64,000 bases of DNA. Origin: Bacilli bacterium. GTDB taxonomy: Bacteria > Bacillota_I > Bacilli_A > RFN20 > CAG-288. The translations under genes and the position numbers were made by a program. Within the stretch, counting starts at the first letter, position 1. Every line of letters begins with the position of its first letter. The notes beneath the pieces are model-generated. The model searched no databases. It was not told the origin of the DNA and was given only the letters and a program-made list of their open reading frames with translations. Below are positions 8,046 through 18,244 of the stretch, piece after piece. The stretch spans positions 1 through 64,000 of the forward strand of contig CAAGLY010000002.1 in assembly GCA_900770925.1 (NCBI GenBank). Reading direction: 5' to 3'.

Positions 8046-9698
8046 ATGAAGAAGAAGGCAATCTCAGTTCTTTCCCTTGCTTTTTCCCTAGCAAGGCTCT
8101 CCTCCTGCTTCTTTCTTCGACACCCGGATATTTTTGTGAGTCTAGAGGACAAGAATTCCATTAATGCTCCTTCTGGGACTGACCTTCCCTATAAAACACC
8201 GAATTATACAAGTGCCTATTCTACTGAGAATAGGACTTTGGATAATATCGGAATCGGAAGGGGATATCGTTACCTTCCTTCCAGTGGGAATTCGAAAATC
8301 CTGGTTGTTCCGGTTGAAACAACTGATTATCAATTCACCCAGAGCCAGCTGAAGAATATCCAGACGGCTTTTTTCGGAACCTCGGAAGAGAACGGATGGG
8401 AATCTGTCGCCAGCTTCTATGAGAAATCCAGCTATGGAAAGCTGCATATCAGCGGAGAAGTCACGCCAGTTATCAATGCACAGAAAACAAGTGCTGAGAT
8501 AACTGAAGCACAGAAAAAATATTCCAAGAATAACCGCCAGTGGACAGATTACCTTTTAGAAAACGTTGTTTCTACTCTGACTAAGAATGGATATGATTTA
8601 TCCGAGTATGATTCAGACGGTGACGGATATCTTGATGCAATCTGGATGATCTATTCTGTTCCTTATGATCAGGAGAGCGATATCTTCTGGGCCTATACGA
8701 CTTGGGTTGATGATTCCGTTTCGACTAGTACTTCTAGCGGAAAGAAACCCTGCCTTTATGCCTGGGCTTCCTATGGCTTCATCAATCAGAACTACCGCTA
8801 TAACGATGTGAGGAATCCCTATATCGATAGTCACACCTATATTCATGAAACAGGCCATAGGCTCGGTTTAGACGACTATTATTCCTATGACTACGGAGAA
8901 ACCGGTTCTAGCGGAAACAAGAACTATGATACGCCGATTGGCGGCCTGGATAGGATGGATAGGAATGTTCTTGATCATGATGCCTTTTCTAAGTATCTCT
9001 TAGGATGGACTAAACCGAGAGTGGTTACTAGCGACTATTTAGAAGCAAATAATTACTCTCTTACCCTTGAAGCGTTTGAAAACAGCGGAGATTCTCTTCT
9101 CATTCCGATTTATAAAGATGGAACGAGGGATTATAACGGAACTCCGTTTGACGAATATCTGATTCTGGAATATTACACTCCGACTAACCTGAATAAGCAG
9201 GATTCGACTGTCCAGTACTACTCAGCTCCGAAAGGATTCACCCAAAGCGGCGTTCTCTGTTTCCATGTGGATGCCAGAATCGGCAAGCTTGTTCCGGATA
9301 GCAAAGGATATCCGGTATGGAATCAGGAAGTCTATGATAAGCTTCCTGCTCCAGATTCCGATTGGGGAAGACGGTATCTTTATACGTATCTTTATTCGAA
9401 TACCGCCAGCTATTCCTATGACCAGAGCCGAAAAGACACGAACAGGAACTATTATCGCGGTCGATTGATTTCCTTGATGCCCGCAACCGGAAACCGAATT
9501 AACGGAAAAGCAAGGAAGATCGGAAGTACGATTAAATACGATTACGCGGACAACACCTCTCTCTATACTTCCCGCAACAAAGGATTTAAGGATAATTATT
9601 CTTCCTTTGCCTTTGACGACGGAAGTACGAGGAGATATTCCTTTAAGGTGGCTTCGACTGCTGAGAACACCTGTAAGATTTCCTTTACTGAGGTATAA
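8046..9698 (+). CDS. Secreted lipoprotein metalloprotease, M6-like
   Basis: 550 residues. The signal peptide ends in a lipobox that appears only with AGG as Met (LAMLSSC). The zinc site is HETGH (His267-Glu268-His271), followed by MLGLDDYYSY and the Met-turn region GGLDMMDMNVLDHDAFSKY, which matches the M6/immune-inhibitor-A-like signature HExGHxLGLPDYY ... MDMMD. AGG codons 8859, 8952 and 8961 supply these Met residues. An acidic DSDGDGYLDAIW segment (about 193-204) looks like a calcium-binding loop, also typical of the family. The protein should be anchored outside the membrane and degrade extracellular protein. It sits between a small unknown gene and two giant unknown genes, all closely spaced. 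Confidence 0.88.
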   Translation: MKKKAISVLSLAFSLARLSSCFFLRHPDIFVSLEDKNSINAPSGTDLPYKTPNYTSAYSTENRTLDNIGIGRGYRYLPSSGNSKILVVPVETTDYQFTQSQLKNIQTAFFGTSEENGWESVASFYEKSSYGKLHISGEVTPVINAQKTSAEITEAQKKYSKNNRQWTDYLLENVVSTLTKNGYDLSEYDSDGDGYLDAIWMIYSVPYDQESDIFWAYTTWVDDSVSTSTSSGKKPCLYAWASYGFINQNYRYNDVRNPYIDSHTYIHETGHRLGLDDYYSYDYGETGSSGNKNYDTPIGGLDRMDRNVLDHDAFSKYLLGWTKPRVVTSDYLEANNYSLTLEAFENSGDSLLIPIYKDGTRDYNGTPFDEYLILEYYTPTNLNKQDSTVQYYSAPKGFTQSGVLCFHVDARIGKLVPDSKGYPVWNQEVYDKLPAPDSDWGRRYLYTYLYSNTASYSYDQSRKDTNRNYYRGRLISLMPATGNRINGKARKIGSTIKYDYADNTSLYTSRNKGFKDNYSSFAFDDGSTRRYSFKVASTAENTCKISFTEV

Positions 9699-9700
9699 GC

Positions 9701-12700
9701 ATGTCCTATCACTTTTTTAAGAATGAGAAGATTGAACTTGGATACTCTAAGCGATATTCCTATGCATTGTTCGGTATTAATCACGCTGCTTTCTTCAGCG
9801 ATGAACAGATTTATTATCTTCCGATTGAAGATAAGGAGTCGATCAAGGCATCTTTATCTTTCTATAAGGACTTTGTTTCAAAGGATGCTGTCTTTCCTAT
9901 CTATGACGGAACAAATTTTTCCTATGTCCAGAGTGATGATGCTCGGGTCTTAAAACAGATCCTCGGACTTCCGGATCTTGTATTCGATTCGCTTGACTTA
10001 ACAAAAGATATTCTTTCTCAGCTGCATTTCTCGGATGACCTTAGCCGGCTAAAGAAAATGGTCTATCAGGAGAAATACGGTTCTCTGAACAAGAAATATT
10101 TCTGCGATGATTTCCGCAGGTACTGTTTAACCCGGGGCATCTTTTTCCCTTATGAGGAGACAAAGCCTTTTATTACGGATGAAACTTCTCTCTTTCCGGT
10201 CTATATCGATGAGAACAGGGTTTCTCCGGATCTGGAAGATCTGATTCTTACAGCGAATAGCGACCGGTTCCTGATTGATTTTTTCTCTTTCCGTTTCGAT
10301 GATAATTTTGCCAGGGAAAGGAAAGCGTTTGATTCCTATTCCTTTAGGAGACGGGTATCCTATTTTATCAACGGAAAGTTCGATTCCGAACTTTCTGATC
10401 TGAATAAGAACTCAAAATTCAGAAAAGCCTATGCCTTAGCTTTACGCCGCTATCTCGCTTCTAGGATTAACTATCTCTATGATCAGTACTGCTTCCATGT
10501 CCTGAATAAGGTTACGACGAAAGTTTCCTATCTGACTCCTTCTAAGGTTTTTGGAAAGGAACCGAACCTTTATGCTATTTCTTCCTTTAACGGCGAAAGG
10601 TATACGAGAGACGGAAAACATTATTTCTTTGATCAGAACGATTATGGACTGATCTTCTCACTGAGGAAGAAGAACTATTTTGTCGGAGAGAACAGGCTCT
10701 CTCTTTATGCTAAGCTTGGCCTTCCTTATGCCGGATATCAGTTTCTTAAAGACAAGAAAGCCGATTCGGTTGCCAAGATTTTCTCTTTCCTGCCTTTTGA
10801 AGAGAGGAAGAGCAGCGAGAGCTACTATCTTTCCGTTAAGCGTTTTGATTTATCCTATTCCTATCTTCCGGAAGAGGAGGAACACCATTATGTTTTTGCC
10901 TATCGTAGGCTGCTTAAGCATGGTGTCTTCTATCATTCTTCGAAAAACCTCTTTGAATTTGATCCGGATAATCAGGTTACTATCCAGATTGACGGAAACA
11001 CAAGCCGTGCAGGAACCCCTCTGTCTTTCTTAGATGATCAGATTTCCTTCCTTTCTTCCTGGCCTTTATCTTCCTACCTGATTAAGAAAGCAATGACCCA
11101 TGATAGTGCATTAAAGGAGAAACTCTCGATTATCGATGAAAGAAGCCAGGGAACTGCCCTTTATGAGTTCTATCGTCTCTTCCATCAGACCACATTAAAG
11201 CAGGCGCTTTCAATCCTTTCTGCTGAATACGATCTCTGCTTTGCCTTTGATTCCGCTTTGATGGATTTTTTCTTCTATCTTCTTTCTTATCCTTTCCTTG
11301 CGGTCGGTTCTCTCTTCCGTGAGGAAGCAAGGAAGAATAAGGATTTCTTCTCTTTAAGGACTCTAGACGGAAATAAGGAAAGCAAGGATCGGTATGAACC
11401 CAACCTTCCTTATCCTTATGTTTCCTATGGAAAGCTCTGCTATTCCTTCCGTAAGACTAGATTCGGTCAGGCTTATGTCTGTTCCTGCAGGAAGAAGGCA
11501 ATCGAGAATAAAATCGATTTTCTTCTTCAGAGCAAAAAATATAAAAAGGAACCGCATATCGGATACACGAAACTGATCCAGCAAATCGGACTTCCGGATA
11601 ACATTGTGACCCAGATTAATCCAAGGAATGCGGATATCAAATCCCAGATACCTTATGAAGACCGTCTCTGCCATATCTGCAACCATTCGACTCCTTCCTA
11701 CTATGAGGGAAGGGATGAACAGGTCAACGCAGTCTATAACGTCTATTTCACCTATATCCGGGCTAGGGCAGCAGAGAATGGTGTCTATGGCATCCCTTCT
11801 TTATTAGAGGATACCGATGGTGCGGATGTCCTTCCTTCTAACTGGTTAAGGATTAACGAGAAAAAGATCAATCCGATCCTTAAACTTTATATCCGCCGGG
11901 ATAAGAAATCCCTAGTCTCTTTGCTTAGCGCGTTCTTCGGACCGGATTTCTTCTATACTTCGAACTTTATGTCCTTCCAGCAGTTCAGGAAGAGGGGAGA
12001 GTTCCGGCTTAGTTCCGTCGATTCTCTCCTTCCTCTGCTTAACTCCTTTACCAGTATTGCTCCCATCTTCCTGAGACTGTTCTACGCCTATTCCAAGAGG
12101 ACCCTTGCTTATGGAATAGCAAGGTCAACTTCTTTCCTTTCTTCCGATGAGACTCCTTATGCAAGGAACAGGGACTACAATCCGAATCTTCCTCATCCGT
12201 ATGTCTTTTTAGGACGTCACTATAACGCCTATGCGGACGATCCCTTAGGAAAGAATCTTGCTTTCTGTCTCTGTGATAAAGAGACAAGGCGGAAAGAGAG
12301 GAATTCCTCTCTTCAGCGTTTTGATTTCTCTTCGATTCCAACTGAATTCCAGACCAGTGTCCTATTAGGACTTGCCGGACTTCCTTATCCGGTCATCCTC
12401 TCTCTTCAGGATGTCGACTTATCCTTGACAAGTGTCGATGAGCTCAGGGAAAAGATTCCGTTTAAGGAATCCATCTGCCGGAGATGTCTTGATATCACCC
12501 ATTGCGCCTATATCGATGCATTCACGAAGAGCAGACCGCTAAAAGAGAAAGCGTTAGCTGAATACACCTTTGCGATTAACGGAAGGCTTCATGACGGTTT
12601 TCGCTTCGTTACCAGCGATCCTCTTCAGTTCCTTACCTACCATAAAGACCATCTCTATGATTTATCGAGCGAATATGATTCTCTTCTTCCCTGTATCCAT

Positions 12701-13060
12701 AGGCTGGATACGACAATCCCGGAGGTTCTCTTCTCTTATTTTGTTCCTGACGCGGATAAATTGAAAGATGAACTCTATGAATACCAGAAGAAAGCCGAAG
12801 GCAATGCGGAAATCAGTGCCTACGCTTCCGGAATCAGGATTGACACTTATAAGAAAGATAACAAGTGTCTGCTTAAATTTGTCAGCTCAATATCGGAAAA
12901 GAACTACAGAGACAATCTTCTTGAATGCTTCCCGGATGTTAAGAATATCCGTCCTGAGATTCTTGATAATGTCCTTCAGTCAAGGCTTGGTTTCTTCACT
13001 TTCCTTTTTGAGAAGCTTGTCCGGAAATACGTTGAAAAAGAGAAACGGATAGGGAGATAG
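9701..13060 (+). CDS. Giant protein of unknown function, paralogue of the next gene, with duplicated CxC-CxxC modules
   Basis: 1,119 residues with no signal peptide or clear membrane helix. It is rich in Tyr, Phe and Arg/Lys. Its second half contains two copies of a module of about 150 residues: PNLPYPYVSYG ... VCSC ... IGLP ... LCHICN (about 565-695) and PNLPHPYVFLG ... FCLC ... AGLP ... CRRC (about 825-960). Each has a CxC pair and a later CxxC pair, a likely zinc site. A short LGLP-type motif also occurs at about 88-91 and 345-348, marking further diverged copies. The N-terminus aligns by eye with the N-terminus of the next protein (SFYKDF ... ILGLPDLV against EFYQTY ... VLGLPLPV). CxC-to-CHxCN patterns occur in uncharacterised Bacillota proteins, but I cannot assign a function. 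Confidence 0.7.
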   Translation: MSYHFFKNEKIELGYSKRYSYALFGINHAAFFSDEQIYYLPIEDKESIKASLSFYKDFVSKDAVFPIYDGTNFSYVQSDDARVLKQILGLPDLVFDSLDLTKDILSQLHFSDDLSRLKKMVYQEKYGSLNKKYFCDDFRRYCLTRGIFFPYEETKPFITDETSLFPVYIDENRVSPDLEDLILTANSDRFLIDFFSFRFDDNFARERKAFDSYSFRRRVSYFINGKFDSELSDLNKNSKFRKAYALALRRYLASRINYLYDQYCFHVLNKVTTKVSYLTPSKVFGKEPNLYAISSFNGERYTRDGKHYFFDQNDYGLIFSLRKKNYFVGENRLSLYAKLGLPYAGYQFLKDKKADSVAKIFSFLPFEERKSSESYYLSVKRFDLSYSYLPEEEEHHYVFAYRRLLKHGVFYHSSKNLFEFDPDNQVTIQIDGNTSRAGTPLSFLDDQISFLSSWPLSSYLIKKAMTHDSALKEKLSIIDERSQGTALYEFYRLFHQTTLKQALSILSAEYDLCFAFDSALMDFFFYLLSYPFLAVGSLFREEARKNKDFFSLRTLDGNKESKDRYEPNLPYPYVSYGKLCYSFRKTRFGQAYVCSCRKKAIENKIDFLLQSKKYKKEPHIGYTKLIQQIGLPDNIVTQINPRNADIKSQIPYEDRLCHICNHSTPSYYEGRDEQVNAVYNVYFTYIRARAAENGVYGIPSLLEDTDGADVLPSNWLRINEKKINPILKLYIRRDKKSLVSLLSAFFGPDFFYTSNFMSFQQFRKRGEFRLSSVDSLLPLLNSFTSIAPIFLRLFYAYSKRTLAYGIARSTSFLSSDETPYARNRDYNPNLPHPYVFLGRHYNAYADDPLGKNLAFCLCDKETRRKERNSSLQRFDFSSIPTEFQTSVLLGLAGLPYPVILSLQDVDLSLTSVDELREKIPFKESICRRCLDITHCAYIDAFTKSRPLKEKALAEYTFAINGRLHDGFRFVTSDPLQFLTYHKDHLYDLSSEYDSLLPCIHRLDTTIPEVLFSYFVPDADKLKDELYEYQKKAEGNAEISAYASGIRIDTYKKDNKCLLKFVSSISEKNYRDNLLECFPDVKNIRPEILDNVLQSRLGFFTFLFEKLVRKYVEKEKRIGR

Positions 13061-13061
13061 C

Positions 13062-16000
13062 ATGAAATACTCTTATGAATTATTCCTGACAGATCAGGAA
13101 AAATCGCTGGTTACGAAATACGCCTATCGTCTTTCCGGCGCCTTCTATGACTGCTATACCGATGATTTCCGTCATTTCTACAGGTCGCAGAGGGATAAGG
13201 AATCTCTTCTGGCAAGAAGGGAGTTCTATCAGACCTATCTCCGGAAAGAGCCATATCCTGTCTTTGCCGGTCCTTATAAGATCACAAACGGACAGTCGAC
13301 CCCTGGGGAAGTCCTTTTCCAGGTACTTGGCCTACCTCTTCCTGTTAGGACAAAACCGGGTAACGGACAGACTTCTATTCCTCTTACCTGTGATGAAATC
13401 CTCAGCCGGATTACGTTTGATCCGATTCTTTCCAGTGATAGGGGTGACGGACCGAGCGAGAAAGACTATCATGAGCTTTACACCAATGATTACTGCCTGA
13501 TTGAAGCAAGGAATGATCTGATCAGCAAGGGAATCTTCTGCCAGCATCCGGAACTTATCTCTGATCCGGAGACAAGACAGTTTCCAAGTTATCCGATTCA
13601 CATCCTAGAGGACCGTATTCCGAAAAAATACATCAGGGAAAAAGAAACTGGCGCTAAGCTGTTCATGGATTTTGTTCCTTATACTCCGGAACATACCGCC
13701 GAAGTCTTCAAAAAGTACTATGCACCTTTAGATCATAGGAGCCTTGAGGAGAGGGCACAGCTTGCTTTCCATGTCGATGATGAGAATACTCCAGACCTTG
13801 AATTTGAACGGAATCAGGCTCTGCGCCGTTACTTTGCGGGATTGATGGGCCGGATCAGGAACGACTTCTTTAAAAAGTATTTCCTGATTCCGAATAGGAT
13901 TGGTTTTACTGCTCTCGATACAGATTTAGGATTCGATTTCACAAATGCTAAGTATAGGGCTGTAGGCCCTCTGTTCACTAGGTACGGCTCTGATCTTGTC
14001 CATACTATCCATACGGTAAACGGAAAGCTGACGGAAGATATCGAACCGATTCTCTATGAATTTGATTCTAGGGATAAGAAAGCAATCGGCGACCGGTTCG
14101 ACTTTGTCTATCGCTATAGGGCACAGCATAAGGAATCCGGATTCCATCCTGCTTATTTTCTTAAGAGGATGGGCAGGCCTTATGCCTGCTATCCGATTGT
14201 TCAGTACTTTGATTTTTCCTGCGGAGACAGAGATAGCTTCCTCTCCCATCTTTCTTTTGTCTCTAAACCGGCAAAAGCCGAGCGTTTTGGTTATCCGACT
14301 CCGTATTTAGGCGATTACGGGAGACTATTTTTTGATTTTGTCGGATGTCAGGAGGAACAGGAGTTCTATCATCGTAAAAGAAGGGCTAAGGCAGGTAGGC
14401 AGAGGTCTGACTTTATTTCTGAAGAGGGAATGGATGATTTCCTTATTATCTGCAACAAGTCTACGAAAGAGGAAGTCTCCTCTCTCTGTGAAGGAAAGTA
14501 TTCCTTCTATAGGAAGAACCAGGAGCATAAAGGAAAAGAAGACCTCTTTAACCAGTGGCTCAGGTATGCTTCCTCGCATCTTGATTCTAAGGGAAGAATC
14601 ACTCCGATTCCGGAAATCTTCCGTCTTAGGTCAGAAGGCCACACCTTCCGGGAGGCCTGTTCGTTGCTTAAGCTGACTAGGGAAGAAGAGGGCAGGCTTA
14701 TCTTCGGTGTCCATTCTCAGATTGATAATAGGTTCCCCGGGAAATGCAAGCACCCATCTTCTAGGCTTGAGGCAGTGGATATCGTTCTTGAGCCGCTCAC
14801 GGTCAAAACGGAGGATAACGAATATCCTGAACTTCTTGTCTATCCTATAGGCAGGGCGTTTAAGAATAAAGACGGACAATATTTCATCGATGATGATTAT
14901 GCTGCCTTAATCGAGAAGAGGTATAAGACAAGCAATCCGATTCTCTCCGCTATGTCTCTTTCCTCCTACACCGGAGATTCCTATCGCTATGGCCGGTATT
15001 TCAGCGGATACGATGCCTTAACCAGTCTTCATAGGATTGGACGGAGCTCTTCTTCACGGAAGAAGAATCTCTTTGCTGAGCATTACTCCTTCTTCTCCCC
15101 AAGGGTAGAAAAGGATAGTGCTCTTCTTTCAAGTGCCAGGCAGACACTTGCTGCAAAGGACGGATTCCTTTTCTTTGCCTGTGGGTTTGAGCAATTTCAA
15201 GGCCTTGCCTTTATCTATGATGATCTCTCTGACGAAAGGAAAAGAATATTTGATCCCGAACTTGCCCGGTTATCGACTAGGCAGCGCTATGCATTAGAGG
15301 ATACTTCGAAGACATGGGAAGAGGAATTGGATATTGCCCGTAAGCAAGGCTTCCTTGCTCCGGTTCATTCTCCTTGCGGAGATTCTTCAACTGCGCAGGC
15401 CTATTCTAGCTGTATTTCATTTTTTAGGCAGAGGAAATACTGGAGAAGAGCGAGGGGATTCACCTTTGATCAGGCTTATTTCGGATCACTTGAATTCGAT
15501 AATCATCAGATTGCTGTCGGAACGAATTTCTATGCCTTTAAGAGGAAGGATGGCGGATATGCCCTTCCTCTTGAGGATAAGGAAGCTGTTGAGTTTGCTT
15601 ATAAGACAATCAGGAATAATGATTTATATTTCTGCTTTGCAGAAAAGAAGACGAAGAATCGTTTCCGTGTCTCTGCGCTTGGACTTCCTTTTGCAAGGAT
15701 TAAAGGGAAGAGGGATATTACTAATCTTGTAAAGTCTATCCGTTATGAGAAAATTGATGCCGATACTAGCGACTATCCGACTTACTCGACTGCTTTCTCG
15801 ACAAGAAGAAGCCAGCTTGATTCCGTTCCTTTCAGGACAGAAACCTGTCATCGGCTTCTCCATAGGGGAAGGTTTATCTTCTATCCTTCCCTTGTCTTTG
15901 CCGATGACAATCCTGACCGATGTGATTTAGTCTGCATTCAGAATCCGACCGGAATAGTCAAAGATATTTTCTATCCGGATTCCCTGACTTTAGAGAACCT

Positions 16001-16328
16001 GCTTGATCAGTTCAGGAAGACAAAGGAATATTCCGGTGAGGAGCAGTTCTATTATAAGGAGTACGCTTTCTGGGCTTATTCTAAGCACCCAGGAATCTTT
16101 GCTGAACTGCTTCAGTATTCTTTCAGGGATGCTTCTGAGATTCGTAAGACTCTGATTATGATCGGAAAGGAAACCACCTGTCCGATTGATAAATGCAGGA
16201 AGAAAGAACAGTTCGATGGGATCTTGTTCCTGAAGGACTTTGTTCAGTCTCTCTTCTATCGCTGTCTGACCACTGTTGCTGATCAGGCCATTAAGGAAAA
16301 ACACGAAAAGGAAATCAGGAAGAAATAA
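13062..16328 (+). CDS. Giant protein of unknown function, paralogue of the preceding gene
   Basis: 1,088 residues, starting one base after the previous stop. The order of landmarks is similar to its neighbour: an N-terminal EFYQTYLRKEPYPVF segment followed by VLGLPLPV, a middle MGMPYACYP motif (Met from AGG at this position), then GYPTPYLGDYGRLFFDF and ALGLPFARIK near the C-terminus. The paired cysteine motifs that mark the neighbour are largely lost; isolated Cys remain (LVCIQ, TTCPIDKC). Tyr, Phe and charged residues dominate and no membrane or secretion signal is visible. The pair looks like an old duplication followed by divergence in zinc binding. No known family or enzyme motif is recognised. 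The very large size and tandem arrangement make it a candidate for a complex or scaffold. Confidence 0.7.
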   Translation: MKYSYELFLTDQEKSLVTKYAYRLSGAFYDCYTDDFRHFYRSQRDKESLLARREFYQTYLRKEPYPVFAGPYKITNGQSTPGEVLFQVLGLPLPVRTKPGNGQTSIPLTCDEILSRITFDPILSSDRGDGPSEKDYHELYTNDYCLIEARNDLISKGIFCQHPELISDPETRQFPSYPIHILEDRIPKKYIREKETGAKLFMDFVPYTPEHTAEVFKKYYAPLDHRSLEERAQLAFHVDDENTPDLEFERNQALRRYFAGLMGRIRNDFFKKYFLIPNRIGFTALDTDLGFDFTNAKYRAVGPLFTRYGSDLVHTIHTVNGKLTEDIEPILYEFDSRDKKAIGDRFDFVYRYRAQHKESGFHPAYFLKRMGRPYACYPIVQYFDFSCGDRDSFLSHLSFVSKPAKAERFGYPTPYLGDYGRLFFDFVGCQEEQEFYHRKRRAKAGRQRSDFISEEGMDDFLIICNKSTKEEVSSLCEGKYSFYRKNQEHKGKEDLFNQWLRYASSHLDSKGRITPIPEIFRLRSEGHTFREACSLLKLTREEEGRLIFGVHSQIDNRFPGKCKHPSSRLEAVDIVLEPLTVKTEDNEYPELLVYPIGRAFKNKDGQYFIDDDYAALIEKRYKTSNPILSAMSLSSYTGDSYRYGRYFSGYDALTSLHRIGRSSSSRKKNLFAEHYSFFSPRVEKDSALLSSARQTLAAKDGFLFFACGFEQFQGLAFIYDDLSDERKRIFDPELARLSTRQRYALEDTSKTWEEELDIARKQGFLAPVHSPCGDSSTAQAYSSCISFFRQRKYWRRARGFTFDQAYFGSLEFDNHQIAVGTNFYAFKRKDGGYALPLEDKEAVEFAYKTIRNNDLYFCFAEKKTKNRFRVSALGLPFARIKGKRDITNLVKSIRYEKIDADTSDYPTYSTAFSTRRSQLDSVPFRTETCHRLLHRGRFIFYPSLVFADDNPDRCDLVCIQNPTGIVKDIFYPDSLTLENLLDQFRKTKEYSGEEQFYYKEYAFWAYSKHPGIFAELLQYSFRDASEIRKTLIMIGKETTCPIDKCRKKEQFDGILFLKDFVQSLFYRCLTTVADQAIKEKHEKEIRKK

Positions 16329-16441
16329 AACATTTCTTCTTTGCTGTAGCCGGCTGGTCAAATTAGAGGGCTTAGCTACAAAAGACGGCAGTTTTAAGAC
16401 ACAAAGCTTTTATATCGAAGAACAATCAAAGAAGCGAGATT

Positions 16442-17166
16442 GATAATCCTTTAGGCGATGATGATACTGAATTTTATCCCGAGGAAGAATACGTGTATGA
16501 TGGATTTCTGGATAACTTTGTTACAGAATCGGCATGGGAAACAGATAACGATTCCTATGTCATACTTGAAGGAACCACAGGGACTCTCTATGAGTCTGTG
16601 CCGTTCCGATGCGGTTTTTCTTTTTCTGACCAGAACTTTACTTTGGATTACGTTTTTGATGGAGAAGAAGTGAGCGATAAAACGGCTGGGTATATTTCAT
16701 CGACAGGTGGTTTGACCGCTGATCTTGAGTTTATTGATTCAGAATCAGGTGAAACTTATAAATTCGATGTAGATGAATATAAAGATCTTCAAAAACTTGA
16801 AGAACTCGTTGATTTCGTTCGATATATGAGGGCCATAATTCCGGAAATTATCCTTTTGGATTTACAGGCTTCGGTGGTGTAGGATGTGAAGTAGCAGCTG
16901 TTTATAATAGGCGGATTTTTCAGAATAATCCCGAATATTTGTCGGCCACAAGTTATAAATTCGAGCACTGGGCCATTGAGTTTTCTATCGGATTTGGACA
17001 TTCGGGTTCGGATCCACGCCACATCAAATGCTATCTTAGTCAAGATGGATTTGATTGTTCAAGGAGAACTTCCGGATTCTATGGACTTGATGATTCGGAT
17101 AGTGAACGGGCTTTTAGAATTATTGCTATAGGGCAGATAACTGCCGGTCAGAATGGTGTAGGATAG
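16442..17166 (+). pseudogene. Decayed gene ending in a C39-like cysteine-peptidase fold remnant
   Basis: Two overlapping frames together resemble one protein. The first (GTG 16493 or further upstream, open from about 16385) is acidic and ends out of frame at 16882. The second is open from about 16831 to the TAG at 17164-17166 and reads GNYPFGFTGFGGVGCEVAAVYNM, then FEHWAIEFSIGFGHSGSDPRHIKCYL. A Cys-Glu-Val-x-Ala-x-Tyr-Asn helix followed later by a GSDPRxIxxYL segment resembles C39-like peptidase domains as I remember them. The change of frame falls at about 16825-16850. Near 16328 no promoter or ribosome site is seen. The best reading is a frameshifted remnant of a secreted or bacteriocin-associated protein; the family call is tentative. 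Confidence 0.5.
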
Positions 17167-17257
17167 TTTCTTTCTGGAACCTCATATTCTAAGTAGTGGG
17201 AGGCATGTGATAGTTCTTTTGTTTTTACTAATAGATTAAACAATTTATCAAGCAAAG

Positions 17258-17301
17258 AAAAAACGGCTGCTAAGCAATATTGTGCTTATTACAGCCGTCT
17301 T
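17258..17301 (-). terminator. Terminator for the minus-strand ABC-2 operon
   Basis: On the minus strand ACGGCTG ... CAGCCGT is followed by TTTTTT. It lies just downstream of the stop at 17306. Confidence 0.8.
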
Positions 17302-17305
17302 TCGT

Positions 17306-18244
17306 TTATTTCCTGTCTGACTTATGGAAGATATAGTTTCCTAAGGCTAAGAGGCCTCCAGAGAGAAGGAGATTGACAACCACTGCTTTTGCAATTAAGG
17401 GAGCTGTGCGTCCATAGGCAATCTCGAACTGGACCTTTCCTTCAATAACAACGGCACGCTTGACTTGATCATAATCAGTGAAGGAACCTCCGAATACAGA
17501 AGTAATCCTGTTGAGGGTTCCTCCTCCGAAAGCCGTATATTGGTAGGAGGGGAAGAACTCAAGGAATTGGTAGACGTTCCAGGCAGTTGTTGCTGTATAG
17601 GAACTATTATGCAGGGAGACAACTCCGCTTAGAATCGAGGTGAACCTAGTCCCGACGATGATGACTCCGAATGGAATTAAGACGCCGGCACGGTTCTTGA
17701 TCCTATAGGCAATCGATATCCTTAAAGAGAACCTGAAGAGAAGAATCAAGAAGAAGATAAAGCCGACTAACGGCAGACTTCCCGGGACAGAATAAGAAGC
17801 TGGATAATAGCTTTCGGCAAAGGGGAAAGAGAAGCCGACAATCAGAAGAATCCTCCACCTGATGAGATACCTTCCAAGGAACAGAAGGAAGGAGAAGAGG
17901 ATTCCGCTCCAGTAAATCAGGGTGCGGGACTTCCCGGCCAGGCACCTGTTCCGGAATGTGTGGTTGCTCCAATCGGTTGTGAGGAAGAAATAAAGAAGAA
18001 GCAGAGTTACCATCCAGAAGATATTAGAAGGGGATAAGAACCTTGTCCTCCTACCACGTCTTGAGAGAAGGACATTGTAAGGGACTTCTACGCCTTCTTT
18101 TTTATACTGATGGATTGTCAGGATGTTCCTTGATCCAAGCAGTATGGCAGAGAGGAGAACAAGTCCGAGCCTGACAATCCTACTGACCCAGAGGGACTTT
18201 GTCTTCTTCAGTCGGAAGAGGTATGTTCTCAGTAAGTCTTTCAT
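17306..18244 (-). CDS. ABC-2 type transporter permease
   Basis: 312 residues with about six hydrophobic segments (about 22-40, 76-92, 110-125, 130-150, 158-185 and 285-305). The segment DWSNHTFRNMCLAGKSRTLIY (about 90-110) matches the ABC-2 family pattern of a conserved RNK-x-x-x-G-x-SR-x-x-IY after the second helix. It pairs with the ATPase encoded immediately upstream, overlapping by 4 bases, to form a BcrAB-type exporter. Such systems usually export peptides, lipids or antibiotics. Substrate unknown. Confidence 0.8.
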   Translation of the reverse strand: MKDLLRTYLFRLKKTKSLWVSRIVRLGLVLLSAILLGSRNILTIHQYKKEGVEVPYNVLLSRRGRRTRFLSPSNIFWMVTLLLLYFFLTTDWSNHTFRNRCLAGKSRTLIYWSGILFSFLLFLGRYLIRWRILLIVGFSFPFAESYYPASYSVPGSLPLVGFIFFLILLFRFSLRISIAYRIKNRAGVLIPFGVIIVGTRFTSILSGVVSLHNSSYTATTAWNVYQFLEFFPSYQYTAFGGGTLNRITSVFGGSFTDYDQVKRAVVIEGKVQFEIAYGRTAPLIAKAVVVNLLLSGGLLALGNYIFHKSDRK

